From positions 372,001 to 436,000 of the forward strand of contig NZ_JAMJXC010000003.1 in the NCBI RefSeq assembly GCF_023571765.1: DNA of 64,000 nt. The letters run 5' to 3'. The notes under the pieces are model-generated. The model had not been told where the DNA came from. It made no database searches and was given only the letters and a program-made list of their open reading frames with translations. The translations under genes were made by a program, and so were the position numbers. Position 1 is the first letter of the stretch; each line of letters begins with the position of its first letter. Source of the stretch: Xanthobacter aminoxidans. GTDB lineage: Bacteria > Pseudomonadota > Alphaproteobacteria > Rhizobiales > Xanthobacteraceae. Of the stretch, positions 51,902 to 60,974 are shown one piece after another.

Positions 51902-52600
51902 ATGCGTCTCGACCTGCTCGCGGCCCTGAATGCGGAACGCGCCGCCCGCCGCGCGGCGGTCGTCGTGACCGAGCTTGCCACCGGTGCCCAAAGGCTCGCC
52001 ACCGCCGCGACCCTCGCCTCCGATCCGCTGGCGCCGGAGATCGCGGCGGCGCTGGCCGAGCGTCGCAGCGGCAAGGCCGGGGAGGGCAGCGTCTTCCTCG
52101 CGGTGGATGTGCCACCGCCCCGGATGCTGGTGATCGGCGCCGTCCATATCTCCCAGGCGCTGGCGCCCATGGCGCGGCTCGCCGGATTCGACCTGACAAT
52201 TCTCGATCCGCGCACCGCCTTCGCCACCCCCGAGCGCTTCCCGGATGTGCCGGTGATCGCCGAATGGCCGGAGGAGGCGCTGCCGGCCTACGGGCTCGAT
52301 CCCTTCACCGCGCTGGTGGCGCTCACACATGATCCGAAGATCGACGAGCCGGCCATCGCCGCCGCCCTTCGGGCCGAGTGCTTCTATGTGGGCGCGCTCG
52401 GTTCGCGGCGTACCCACGCCAAGCGCGTGGAACGGCTCGCGGCGGCGGGGCTGTCCCAGCAGGCCATCAGCCGCATCCACGCGCCCATCGGCATGGACAT
52501 CGGCGCCTCCAGCCCGGCGGAGATCGCGGTCGCGGTGCTGGCCGAGGTGATCCGCGCCCTGCGCACCGGTGCCAGCGCCACGGCGGGAGCGGCGGCGTGA
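51902..52600 (+). CDS. XdhC family protein, C-terminal Rossmann half protein
   Basis: 232 residues with MLVIGAVHISQALAPMARLAGF near 78, VVALTHDPKIDEPAI-type segment near 140, YVGALGSRRTHAKRVERL near 162 and IGMDIGASSPAEIAVAVLAEV near 198, diagnostic of the XdhC C-terminal domain. GGGAGG precedes ATG at 51902. Its stop overlaps the GTG start of the next gene (GTGA). It completes the split XdhC pair. Confidence 0.88.
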   Translation: MRLDLLAALNAERAARRAAVVVTELATGAQRLATAATLASDPLAPEIAAALAERRSGKAGEGSVFLAVDVPPPRMLVIGAVHISQALAPMARLAGFDLTILDPRTAFATPERFPDVPVIAEWPEEALPAYGLDPFTALVALTHDPKIDEPAIAAALRAECFYVGALGSRRTHAKRVERLAAAGLSQQAISRIHAPIGMDIGASSPAEIAVAVLAEVIRALRTGASATAGAAA

Positions 52601-54249
52601 GATTTGGCCCCCTGCCGCTCGCCGAGGCCGAAGGCGCCGTCGCCGCCCATTCCGTGCGGCTCCCCGGCGGCACCATCAAGAAGGGCACCCGCCTGACGGC
52701 GGCCGACATCGCCCGTCTCGCGGCGGCCGGCATCGCCGAGGTGGTCGCGGCGCGCATGGAGCCGGGGGATGTGGCCGAGGATGCCGCCGCGCGTCGCCTC
52801 GCCGATGCGGTGGCGGGCGCCAACGTGCGGCCCGACACGGCCTTCACCGGCCGCGCCAATCTCTACGCCGCCGCCGCCGGCGTCCTGCGGATTTCGGATG
52901 CCGCGCTGGACGCCTTCAACGCGGTGGACGAAGCCATCACCCTCGCCACCCTGCGCGACTTCAGCGCGGTGGCGGCCGGCGACATGGTGGGGACGGTGAA
53001 GATCATCCCCTATGCCGTCCCGGGTGCGCTCGTGGAGGCGGCCGCCGCGGCGGCACAGGGCGTGATCGCCATCGCGCCGTTCCGGCTGAAGCGCGTGGCG
53101 GTGCTCTCCACCCTGCTGCCGGGCCTCGCCGACAAGGTGGTGGCGAAGACGCTCGCCGTCACCCGCGCCCGCCTCGCGATCGCCGGGGCCGAGGTCATCG
53201 CCCACCAGACCCTGCCCCATGACACGGCGGCCCTCGCCGCCGCACTCAAGGAGGCGGTGGCGGACGGTGCGGAACTGGTCATCGTCTTCGGCGCCTCCGC
53301 CATCGCCGACCGCAACGACGTGATCCCCGCGGGGCTCGTGGCGGCGGGCGGAGAAGTCCAGCGGCTGGGCATGCCGGTGGACCCCGGCAACCTCCTGATG
53401 CTGGGGCGGCTTGGCGCCGTGCCGGTGCTGGGCGCGCCGGGCTGCGCGCGCAGCCCGAAGGAGAACGGCTTCGATTTCATCCTCCATCGCCTCCTCGCCG
53501 GGCTGGAGGTGAGCGCCCGCGACATCGCCCGGCTCGGCGCCGGCGGGCTGCTGCAGGATATCGCCGCCCGCCCCCATCCCCGCGCAGAGAGCGACGAGGC
53601 GGAGGACGGGTTCGCCGCCGTCATCCTCGCCGCCGGCCGCTCCTCGCGCATGGGGGAGGGCATCAACAAGCTGCTCGCGGAAGTGGGCGGACGGCCGGTG
53701 ATACGCCGCGTGGCGGAGGCGGCGCTGGCCTCCCGTGCGCGGCCGGTGATCGTCGTGACTGGGCACGAGCGCGGCCGCGTGGAGGCGGCGCTGGCGGGTT
53801 TGGAGGTCGTATTCGTCCACAATCCCGATCATGCGACGGGCATGGCCTCCTCGCTGCGCGCCGGCATTGCCGCAGTGCCGGAGACGGCGGCCGGCGCGCT
53901 GGTGGTGCTCGGCGACATGCCGCTGCTCGCGCCCGGCCTGCTCGACCGCCTGATGACGGCCTATGCGCCTGCTTCGGGTCGGCTCATCGCGGCGCCGGTG
54001 GAGGGCGGGCAGCGGGGGCATCCGGTGTTGTGGTCGCGCCGCTTCTTCGCCGAGCTGGCGGCGCTGGAGGGGGATGTGGGCGCCCGCGCCATCCTCGCCG
54101 CCAATGCCGAGCTGGTGGCGGAAGTGCCGGTCGCGGCGGAGGAGGGCGCCTTCCTCGACGTGGACACGCCGCGCCTCCTCGCCGAGGCGCGCGAGGCCGC
54201 CGCCAAAGGTGAGCGGCAGCTCAGAACGGCGCCGGCTGAAGGTGCGTGA
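52597..54249 (+). CDS. Molybdopterin-binding/MobA-like nucleotidyltransferase fusion (molybdenum cofactor cytidylyltransferase type)
   Basis: 550 residues from GTG 52597. N-terminal MoeA/MoCF-like part (about 1-330): GTIKKGTRL, VKIIPYAVPGA, VFGASAIADRNDVIPAG, LGAPGCARSPKENGFD. C-terminal NTP-transferase domain (about 340-550): AVILAAGRSSRMG with K in INKLLAEVGG, and DMPLLAPGLL. The fusion resembles MocA-type enzymes that add cytidine to the cofactor used by xanthine-oxidase-family enzymes. Coupled to XdhC; overlaps the convergent DUF488 gene by 29 bp. Confidence 0.85.
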   Translation: MRFGPLPLAEAEGAVAAHSVRLPGGTIKKGTRLTAADIARLAAAGIAEVVAARMEPGDVAEDAAARRLADAVAGANVRPDTAFTGRANLYAAAAGVLRISDAALDAFNAVDEAITLATLRDFSAVAAGDMVGTVKIIPYAVPGALVEAAAAAAQGVIAIAPFRLKRVAVLSTLLPGLADKVVAKTLAVTRARLAIAGAEVIAHQTLPHDTAALAAALKEAVADGAELVIVFGASAIADRNDVIPAGLVAAGGEVQRLGMPVDPGNLLMLGRLGAVPVLGAPGCARSPKENGFDFILHRLLAGLEVSARDIARLGAGGLLQDIAARPHPRAESDEAEDGFAAVILAAGRSSRMGEGINKLLAEVGGRPVIRRVAEAALASRARPVIVVTGHERGRVEAALAGLEVVFVHNPDHATGMASSLRAGIAAVPETAAGALVVLGDMPLLAPGLLDRLMTAYAPASGRLIAAPVEGGQRGHPVLWSRRFFAELAALEGDVGARAILAANAELVAEVPVAAEEGAFLDVDTPRLLAEAREAAAKGERQLRTAPAEGA

Positions 54250-54688
54250 CGCCGATGTCCAGCCGCTCGCACAGGAATTGCGCGAGCCGCAGCCGGTGGC
54301 ACCCCTCCACATGGCGCTCGAAGCACATGAGACAGATGCGCCGGCCCTGCGCCAGCTCGGCCAATTCCTCCAGCGCCGCCTTGGCGGGATCGGTGGCGAG
54401 GTGAGCGTCGTAGATGCGCATCAGCGCGTCATGGTCGCCGCTGCGCGCCGCGAGCCGGCCCTCCTTGGGCGTGCCCAGCGTCCTGAGGTGGACATAGGCG
54501 ACGCCGTGCTCGGCAATGCCCGCCGCCAGCGCCGTCTTGGAGAAACCCGGCCGGCGTGACGCCGCGACGGCGCGCACGTCCACCAGCAGGCCCACCTTCG
54601 CCTCATCCAGCGCCGACTGGAAGGCGGAGGGCGTAGACTGCTCGTAGCCGATGGTGAAGAGGGCGGTGGGGGCTTTGCGGCTGCTCAT
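54221..54688 (-). CDS. DUF488 family protein
   Basis: 155 residues with FTIGYEQSTPSAF near 11, LLVDVRAVAASRRPGFS near 34, LGTPKEGR near 70 and ICLMCFERHVEGCHRLRLA near 119, the DUF488 pattern with paired cysteines that might bind a metal. Biochemical role unknown. ATG at 54688 begins at MSSRKAPTALFTIGYE; the longer frame upstream lacks family residues. Confidence 0.85.
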   Translation of the reverse strand: MSSRKAPTALFTIGYEQSTPSAFQSALDEAKVGLLVDVRAVAASRRPGFSKTALAAGIAEHGVAYVHLRTLGTPKEGRLAARSGDHDALMRIYDAHLATDPAKAALEELAELAQGRRICLMCFERHVEGCHRLRLAQFLCERLDIGVTHLQPAPF

Positions 54689-54893
54689 GAAGGGATCATG
54701 CCGCGCGGCGGACGACCCGTCATCCCCGCCCAGAGCGCGTTTCGCAGGCGCGAAATGGACTTGAGCCGGGGAAAGGCTCACTTTCTTGCCTGAGCCAGCG
54801 GTGAACGGGGAACCGCGCGGCGCTTCTCGGGTTCAAGAGCCACCCGGGCGGGCGTCGTACAAGGACGGCCGCTGGCTTGGGGGGAGACCCATC

Positions 54894-56066
54894 ATGCGCC
54901 TGTTTCGCTGTGCCGCCTGCGATCAGCTCCTGTATTTCGAAAACCGCCGCTGCGAGAAGTGCGGCCACGATCTCGGCTACATCCCGCAAGCCAACGCTCT
55001 GGTGCCGCTGGAGCGCGAAGGGGATGCCGAGAGCAGCGTGTGGCGCGCCATCGGTCGCGGCGGCGAGCAGCGCTACCGCTTCTGCGCCAATGCGGCGTTC
55101 GATGCCTGCAACTGGCTGATGCCGGCGGAGGAGGAAGGCGAATTCTGCCTCGCCTGCCGCCACAACCGCACGGTGCCGGACCTCACGGTGCCGGAAAACC
55201 TGCGCAAGTGGCGCAAGGTGGAGGTGGCAAAGCACCGGCTCATCTATTCCCTCCTGCGCCTCAACCTGCCGCTGGAGAACAACGAGGACCGCGAGGGCGG
55301 CCTCTGCTTCGACTTCCTCGCCGACGATCCGGACGGCTCGGCCCCGAAGATCATGACCGGCCACGACGAGGGCCTCATCACCATCGCCCTCGCGGAGGCA
55401 GACGACGCCGAGCGCGAGCATCGCAAGGGGGAGCTTGGCGAGCTTTACCGGACCCTGCTCGGCCATTTCCGCCACGAGACGGGGCATTATTACTGGAACC
55501 GGCTGGTGCGCGACGCCGGTCGCCTCCAAGCCTTCCGCGCCCTCTTCGGCGACGAGACGGTGGATTATGGCGAGGCGCTGCAGGCCTATTACGCCAATGG
55601 TCCCAAGCCCGACTGGCAGATGAACTATGTCTCGGCCTACGCCACGGCCCACCCGTGGGAGGACTTCGCCGAGACGTTCAAGCACTACATCCACATCGTG
55701 GATACGCTGGAGATGGCGGGCGCCTTCGGCATGCGCGTGCAGCCGCGGCTCGACCGGACCGGCGAGCTGGGCGCGGAGGTGGATTTCAACCCGTATCGCG
55801 CCTGCGCCATCCAGCAGATGGTGGATTCCTGGCTGCCCATCTCGTTCGCGCTCAACAATCTCAACCGCTGCCTCGGCATGTCCGATGCCTATCCGTTCAT
55901 CCTCGGTCCGGGCGTCATCGAGAAGGTCGGCTTCATCCACAGCCTGGTCCACCGGCAGGTGGAAGCCGATCCCGTGCCGGAGACCGTCACCGAGGAGGTG
56001 CCGCCGGGCCGTGGCGAGAATGCCGCCGATGCGCCGGAGGGCAGCCCGATCGCCGCAGTCGCGTAA
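54894..56066 (+). CDS. Putative zinc-binding metallopeptidase with N-terminal zinc ribbons
   Basis: 390 residues. N-terminal zinc ribbon CAACDQ...CEKC (about 6-23), a second cysteine cluster CANAAFDAC...CLAC (about 61-88), then a metallopeptidase-like domain with HFRHETGHYYW near 198 (HExxH) and downstream acidic residues (WEDFAETFKHYIH near 260). It matches the COG4307-type family. A GGGGGGAGA precedes ATG at 54894. The substrate is unknown; the zinc ribbons suggest nucleic-acid or protein binding. Confidence 0.8.
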   Translation: MRLFRCAACDQLLYFENRRCEKCGHDLGYIPQANALVPLEREGDAESSVWRAIGRGGEQRYRFCANAAFDACNWLMPAEEEGEFCLACRHNRTVPDLTVPENLRKWRKVEVAKHRLIYSLLRLNLPLENNEDREGGLCFDFLADDPDGSAPKIMTGHDEGLITIALAEADDAEREHRKGELGELYRTLLGHFRHETGHYYWNRLVRDAGRLQAFRALFGDETVDYGEALQAYYANGPKPDWQMNYVSAYATAHPWEDFAETFKHYIHIVDTLEMAGAFGMRVQPRLDRTGELGAEVDFNPYRACAIQQMVDSWLPISFALNNLNRCLGMSDAYPFILGPGVIEKVGFIHSLVHRQVEADPVPETVTEEVPPGRGENAADAPEGSPIAAVA

Positions 56067-56206
56067 GGCGTCGGCGGGGTGCGCCTTCACGCACTCGTGA
56101 AGCTGGGCGGGAGCGGATGGGGGTGCCCCATCCGTCCCGTCGGCCTTGCAATCGGATGGCAACGGGCGACCCATGGTCGTCCCTCCGCCGTCGTTCGATT
56201 CCCCCG

Positions 56207-57706
56207 ATGAACCAGATCGATCCCCAGTCGCCCCACGCTTCGTCAGGGGCGAAGACCCCACCCAGCCACGCCGAGATCCGCCGCATCATCTTCGGCCTGA
56301 TGCTGGCCATGCTGCTGGGCGCGCTGGACCAGACCATCGTGGCCACGGCCCTGCCGACCATCGGCGATGCGTTCGGCGACTTCGCCAACCTCTCCTGGGT
56401 GGTCACCGCCTATCTCCTGACCGCGACGGTGGCGACGCCGCTCTACGGCAAGCTGAGCGACATCCACGGGCGGCGGGTGATGCTGCTGACGGCTGTCGCC
56501 GTGTTCTCGGCGGCTTCCGTGGCGTGCGCGCTGGCGCCGAACCTGCTCGCCCTCATCATCGCGCGGGCGGTGCAGGGGCTGGGCGGCGGGGGCCTCATCT
56601 CCCTGTCGCAGACCATCATCGCGGATCTGGTCTCGCCGCGGGAACGGGGGCGCTATCAGGCCCAGATCGCCGGCGTGTTCGCCGCCTCCAGCATTGCCGG
56701 TCCGGTGCTGGGCGGCCTGTTTGCGCAATATCTCAGCTGGACCCTCATCTTCTGGGTCAACCTGCCCATCGGCCTTGTGGCGCTGCTCATCACCGAACGG
56801 CGGCTGCGCGACCTGCCGCGCCACGAGCGCCGCCATGCCATGGACTATCTGGGCGCGGCGCTGATGGCGGTGGCGAGCCTGATGCTGCTCCTCGCCCTCG
56901 GCTGGGGTGGTGTGCGTCTGCCCTGGGGCTCGCCGCCCATCCTCGGCCTGTTCGCCGGCGCGGCGGTTTTCGTTGCCCTGTTCATCTGGCGGATGCGGTG
57001 GGCGGAGGAACCGTTCCTGCCCCTCGGCCTCCTCGCCGACAAGGTGGTGGGCTGGGGCATGATCGCCTCGTTCCTCGCATTCGGGGGAATGGTCGGCCTG
57101 TCCATCTTCGTGCCGCTCTATTTCGAGACGGCGCGCGGCCTCTCCGCCACCCAGTCGGGCCTGGGGCTCATCCCCTTCATGGGCGGCGTGGTGATGGGGG
57201 CCGTGCTCTCCGGGCGCTCCATGGCGCGCCTTGCCCATTACAAGCGTCCGGCCCTCGCCGGGCTGACGCTCGCATCCGCGGGACTCCTCGCGATCGGTCT
57301 GGTTCCGGCCATGCCGCTGGCGCTGGCCCTGGCGCTGTTCGTCGTCATCGGCCTGGGCTTGGGCACGGCGCTGCCGGTCTGCACGGTGTCGATCCAGAAC
57401 GCAGTGCAGCCGCATCTGATGGGCACCACCACGGGCGTCATGACCTTCTTCCGCCAGCTCGGCGGGGCGCTGGCCGTGGCCGTGCTTGGCGCCGTGCTTC
57501 TCGCCGCGCTGGCCACGGGCGGGGCGGCGGATATCGAGACCCTGGCGCGCAGCGCGGACCCGGCGCGCCTCGCAAGCGCGTTCAGCCGAGTGTTCCTCAC
57601 CATGACGGTGGTGGCGGCGCTGGCGGCCGTGGCGCTGGCGTTCCTGCCGGAGCGGCCGCTGCGCACGTCGGTCCACGCCAGCGAGGGCGAGGGCAGCATC
57701 GTGTGA
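56207..57706 (+). CDS. MDR-type MFS transporter (DHA2 family, 14 predicted helices)
   Basis: 499 residues. First helix region has LGALDQTIVATALPTIGDAFGD (motif D1-like near 38), loop motif GKLSDIHGRR near 79 (motif A) and ARAVQGLGGGG near 113 (motif B/C), with LPIGLVALL near 187. About 14 helices, as in drug:H+ antiporters of the DHA2 family. ATG at 56207 starts at MNQIDPQSP. The substrate is not predictable. No regulator gene adjacent. Confidence 0.87.
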   Translation: MNQIDPQSPHASSGAKTPPSHAEIRRIIFGLMLAMLLGALDQTIVATALPTIGDAFGDFANLSWVVTAYLLTATVATPLYGKLSDIHGRRVMLLTAVAVFSAASVACALAPNLLALIIARAVQGLGGGGLISLSQTIIADLVSPRERGRYQAQIAGVFAASSIAGPVLGGLFAQYLSWTLIFWVNLPIGLVALLITERRLRDLPRHERRHAMDYLGAALMAVASLMLLLALGWGGVRLPWGSPPILGLFAGAAVFVALFIWRMRWAEEPFLPLGLLADKVVGWGMIASFLAFGGMVGLSIFVPLYFETARGLSATQSGLGLIPFMGGVVMGAVLSGRSMARLAHYKRPALAGLTLASAGLLAIGLVPAMPLALALALFVVIGLGLGTALPVCTVSIQNAVQPHLMGTTTGVMTFFRQLGGALAVAVLGAVLLAALATGGAADIETLARSADPARLASAFSRVFLTMTVVAALAAVALAFLPERPLRTSVHASEGEGSIV

Positions 57707-57734
57707 TGCTGCCCCGGCCGGAACGGCGCGGCGC

Positions 57735-60422
57735 CTATTCGGCCGCGTCGGGCTTGCTTGCGGCTGCCTTCTTGGCGGCGGGCTTCTTGGGAGCCGCGGC
57801 TTTCGTCGCCGGCTTTTTGGCCGCCGGCTTCTTCGCGGCGGCCTTCTTCGGCGCGGCCTTCTCGCCATCCGCCGAAGCCGCCTTGCGGGCGCCGCCACGC
57901 GCGGGCTTGGCCGGCGAAGACGCCGCCTTGGCGTCGATGAGCTGCACCGCCTGTTCCAGCGTCAGCGTTTCGGGATCGGTGGACTTGGGCAGGGTCGCGT
58001 TGACCTTGCCGTGGTTCACGTAAGGCCCGAAGCGGCCCGGCCGCACGGTGATCGGCCCGCCCAGCGTCGGATGATCGCCGACGACCCGCCCGGCCGGCGT
58101 GCCGCCGCGCCCACCACGACCCTTGGACTGCTTCTCCGCGATCAGCGCCACCGCCCGGTTGAGGCCGATGGCGAGGATGTCGTCGCCGTCCTCGATGTTG
58201 GCGTAGGTGCGCCCGTGCTGGACATAGGGTCCATAGCGCCCGATGCCGGCGAGGATGGGCTCGCGATCCTCCGGATGGAGGCCGATCTCGCGCGGGAGGG
58301 CCAGCAGCTTCAGTGCGGTTTCAAGGTCAACGTCCGCCGGGGCGAGGCCCTTGGGCAGCGACGAGCGCTTGGGCTTCTCGCCTTCCTTGCCCTCTCCGAG
58401 CTGGAGATAGGTGCCGAAGCGGCCGGAGCGGATGGTGACTTCCTCGCCCGAGTCCGGATCAAGGCCGAGCACGCGGGTGCCGTCGCCTTCCTGCGCATTG
58501 TCGCCGGTGAGCGGACGGGTGTGGCGGCACTCGGGGTAGTTGGAGCAGCCGATGAAGGCGCCGAACTTGCCCATCTTCAGCGAGAGCCGGCCGGTGCCGC
58601 AGGTGGGGCACAGGCGCGGGTCTGTCCCGTCCTCGGTGGGCGGGAAGATGTGGGCGGTCAGCATCTCGTCGAGGGCGTCCAGCACCTGCGACACACGCAG
58701 GTCCTTGGTGGCCTCGATGGCGGCGTGGAAATCCTGCCAGAAGGCGCGCAGCACCTCCTTCCAGTCGAGTTCGGCCGCGGAAACCTCGTCGAGCTTCTCT
58801 TCGAGGTCGGCAGTGAAATCGTATTCCACGTAGCGCTTGAAGAAGCTTTCGAGGAAGGCCGTGACGAGCCGGCCCTTGTCCTCCGGCACCAGCTTCTTCT
58901 TGTCGAGCTTCACATATTCGCGGTCGCGCAGCACCGCGAGCACGGCGGCATAGGTGGAGGGGCGGCCGATGCCCAGCTCCTCCATGCGCTTCACCAGCGA
59001 GGCTTCCGAATAGCGCGGCGGCGGCTCGGTGAAGTGCTGGGTGGTGTTGATGTCGCGCTTGGCCAGGGCCTCGTTGGCACTCATGGCCGGAAGGCGACGG
59101 CTCTCCTCGTCGTCGTCCTCGTCGTCCTTGCCCTCGCGGTAGAGGGTAAGGAAGCCGTCGAACTTTACCACGGTGCCGGTGGCGGTTAGGTCCAGCGTGC
59201 GGGCACCGGCTTTCGCCTCGATGTCCGCCGTGGTGCGCTCCAGCTCGGCCGATTCCATCTGGCTCGCGACCGTGCGGATCCAGATCAGCTCATAGAGCTT
59301 GGCCTGCTCGCCATCGAGATAGCGGGCCACATCCCGCGGATGACGCGACGGGTCGGTGGGCCGGATGGCCTCGTGGGCCTCCTGCGCGTTCTTGGCCTTG
59401 GTGGTGTACTTGCGCGGCACGCCGGGCAGGTACTTCGGCCCGAACTGCTTGCCGATGGCATCGCGGGTGGCGGCGACGGCCTCGGGGGCCATGTCCACGC
59501 CGTCGGTTCGCATGTAGGTGATGAGACCCACCGTCTCGCCGCCCACGTCCACACCCTCATAGAGGCGCTGGGCGATCTGCATAGTGCGGGCCGGCGCGAG
59601 GCCGAGCTTGCGGCTCGCCTCCTGCTGCAGGGTGGAGGTGGTGAAGGGCGGCTGGGGATGCCGCTTCATGGGCTTGGCTTCGACCGAGCGCACCCGGAAC
59701 GCCGCGCTGTCCAGCGCTTCGCGGAAGGCCTTGGCCTCCTCCGCCGTGCCCACCGAGAGGCGGGTGATCTTCTTGCCGTCGGCGCCGGAAAGGCGGGCCT
59801 CGAACTCCTCGTTCCGCGGCGTCGCGAGCCGGGCGAGGATGGACCAGTATTCCTTGCGGACGAAGGTCTCGATCTCCCGCTCGCGGTCGCAGACGAGGCG
59901 CAACGCCACCGACTGCACACGGCCGGCGGAGCGCGCGCCGGGCAGCTTGCGCCACAGCACGGGGGAGAGGGTGAAGCCCACGAGATAATCGAGGGCGCGG
60001 CGGGCGAGATAGGCGTCCACCAGCGCCACGTCGATATCGCGCGGCGCCTTCATGGCTTCCAGCACCGCCTGCTTGGTGATGGCGTTGAAGACCACGCGCT
60101 CGACCTTCTGGCCCTTGAGCGCCTTCTTCTGCCGCAGCACCTCCAGCACGTGCCAGGAGATGGCCTCGCCTTCGCGATCCGGGTCGGTGGCGAGGATCAG
60201 GCCATCGGCCCCCTTCACGGCGGCGGCGATCTCGTTGAGCCGCTTCTGCGCCTTGGGGTCCACGTCCCACAGCATGCGGAAGTCGGCGTCCGGATCCACC
60301 GACCCGTCCTTCGACGGGAGGTCGCGAACGTGGCCGTAGGAGGCGATGACCTCGTAGCCGGGACCGAGATATTTGTTGATCGTCTTCGCCTTGGCCGGCG
60401 ATTCGACGATGACGACCTGCAT
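57735..60422 (-). CDS. topA: DNA topoisomerase I
   Basis: 895 residues. TOPRIM at the N-terminus (VIVESPAKAKTINKYLG), catalytic tyrosine in GLITYMRTDG near 317, a C4 zinc-finger (CPTCGTGRLSLKMGKFGAFIGC near 603) and repeated FGPYV/FGTYL-type topo C-terminal modules. It ends with an unusually long Lys/Ala/Pro tail (about 850-895) likely to bind DNA electrostatically. Relaxes negative supercoils. ATG at 60422 starts at MQVVIVESPAKA. Confidence 0.95.
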   Translation of the reverse strand: MQVVIVESPAKAKTINKYLGPGYEVIASYGHVRDLPSKDGSVDPDADFRMLWDVDPKAQKRLNEIAAAVKGADGLILATDPDREGEAISWHVLEVLRQKKALKGQKVERVVFNAITKQAVLEAMKAPRDIDVALVDAYLARRALDYLVGFTLSPVLWRKLPGARSAGRVQSVALRLVCDREREIETFVRKEYWSILARLATPRNEEFEARLSGADGKKITRLSVGTAEEAKAFREALDSAAFRVRSVEAKPMKRHPQPPFTTSTLQQEASRKLGLAPARTMQIAQRLYEGVDVGGETVGLITYMRTDGVDMAPEAVAATRDAIGKQFGPKYLPGVPRKYTTKAKNAQEAHEAIRPTDPSRHPRDVARYLDGEQAKLYELIWIRTVASQMESAELERTTADIEAKAGARTLDLTATGTVVKFDGFLTLYREGKDDEDDDEESRRLPAMSANEALAKRDINTTQHFTEPPPRYSEASLVKRMEELGIGRPSTYAAVLAVLRDREYVKLDKKKLVPEDKGRLVTAFLESFFKRYVEYDFTADLEEKLDEVSAAELDWKEVLRAFWQDFHAAIEATKDLRVSQVLDALDEMLTAHIFPPTEDGTDPRLCPTCGTGRLSLKMGKFGAFIGCSNYPECRHTRPLTGDNAQEGDGTRVLGLDPDSGEEVTIRSGRFGTYLQLGEGKEGEKPKRSSLPKGLAPADVDLETALKLLALPREIGLHPEDREPILAGIGRYGPYVQHGRTYANIEDGDDILAIGLNRAVALIAEKQSKGRGGRGGTPAGRVVGDHPTLGGPITVRPGRFGPYVNHGKVNATLPKSTDPETLTLEQAVQLIDAKAASSPAKPARGGARKAASADGEKAAPKKAAAKKPAAKKPATKAAAPKKPAAKKAAASKPDAAE

Positions 60423-60750
60423 GACGAACCGTGTCTCAATCAAGGGCCGCCGCCCCATTGCGCGGCCTTGGAAAGGGGAGGGAGCATCCCGCGATACCGT
60501 TTGGTATCCCGGGAGCGAAGCGTGAAGCTCCGGCTCCGATGCCCGGCGTCTGATCGCGATCGCTCACCCCAGCAAGAGGATCGCGACGCCGAGAGCGCCG
60601 CAACATGGGGAGCCAAGGGGCGCCTGTCAAATGGTGCCCCCCTTCAGGCTCAGCCGCCGGGTTTGATGAAAGTACAACCCAGAGTATGTTTCAATATCGA
60701 GCTCAATCTTTAAGACCAGTCTCAGATACCAACCGGGGCTTGGAACCGAC
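60423..60750. other. Divergent intergenic region upstream of topA
   Basis: 328 bp without a supportable gene except the broken one that follows. It contains GATCGCGATC at about 60553-60562 and an AT-richer stretch near 60660-60710, where TTGATG (60663-60668) and TATGTT (60685-60690) are spaced 16 bp and could drive plus-strand transcription. No hairpin with T-run is seen. Confidence 0.5.
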
Positions 60751-60962
60751 ATGACCGAACGGTCTCCCGTCGACATCGCCGACGATGCGGCCGCGACGGC
60801 TGCCTATGTCGCCGCCATTACCGCCGAATTGTCACGTCTCGCCCGCAACCACGGGTTCAGTACCCTCGCCTTGTGCTCGATATGGCGCGTCAGGAGGCGC
60901 GCGCGTTGGCCGACAACGTATCGTCCCGCGGACCGGGGAGCACCGACGCCGAGCGGCGGTGA
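60751..60962 (+). pseudogene. Frameshifted small conserved hypothetical gene
   Basis: The frame begins MTERSPVDIADDAAATAAYVAAITAELSRLARNHGFSTLA, which resembles a short protein I recall from related Hyphomicrobiales that continues YLLDMARLEA. Here the continuation LDMARQEARALADN is found in the next frame from 60876 and ends at TGA 60960-60962. A single-base deletion at about 60870-60875 joins them. This could be a real pseudogene or a sequencing error. The long antisense extension in the first frame is a shadow of dprA. Confidence 0.55.
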
Positions 60963-60974
60963 GCCGCTCCGCCC

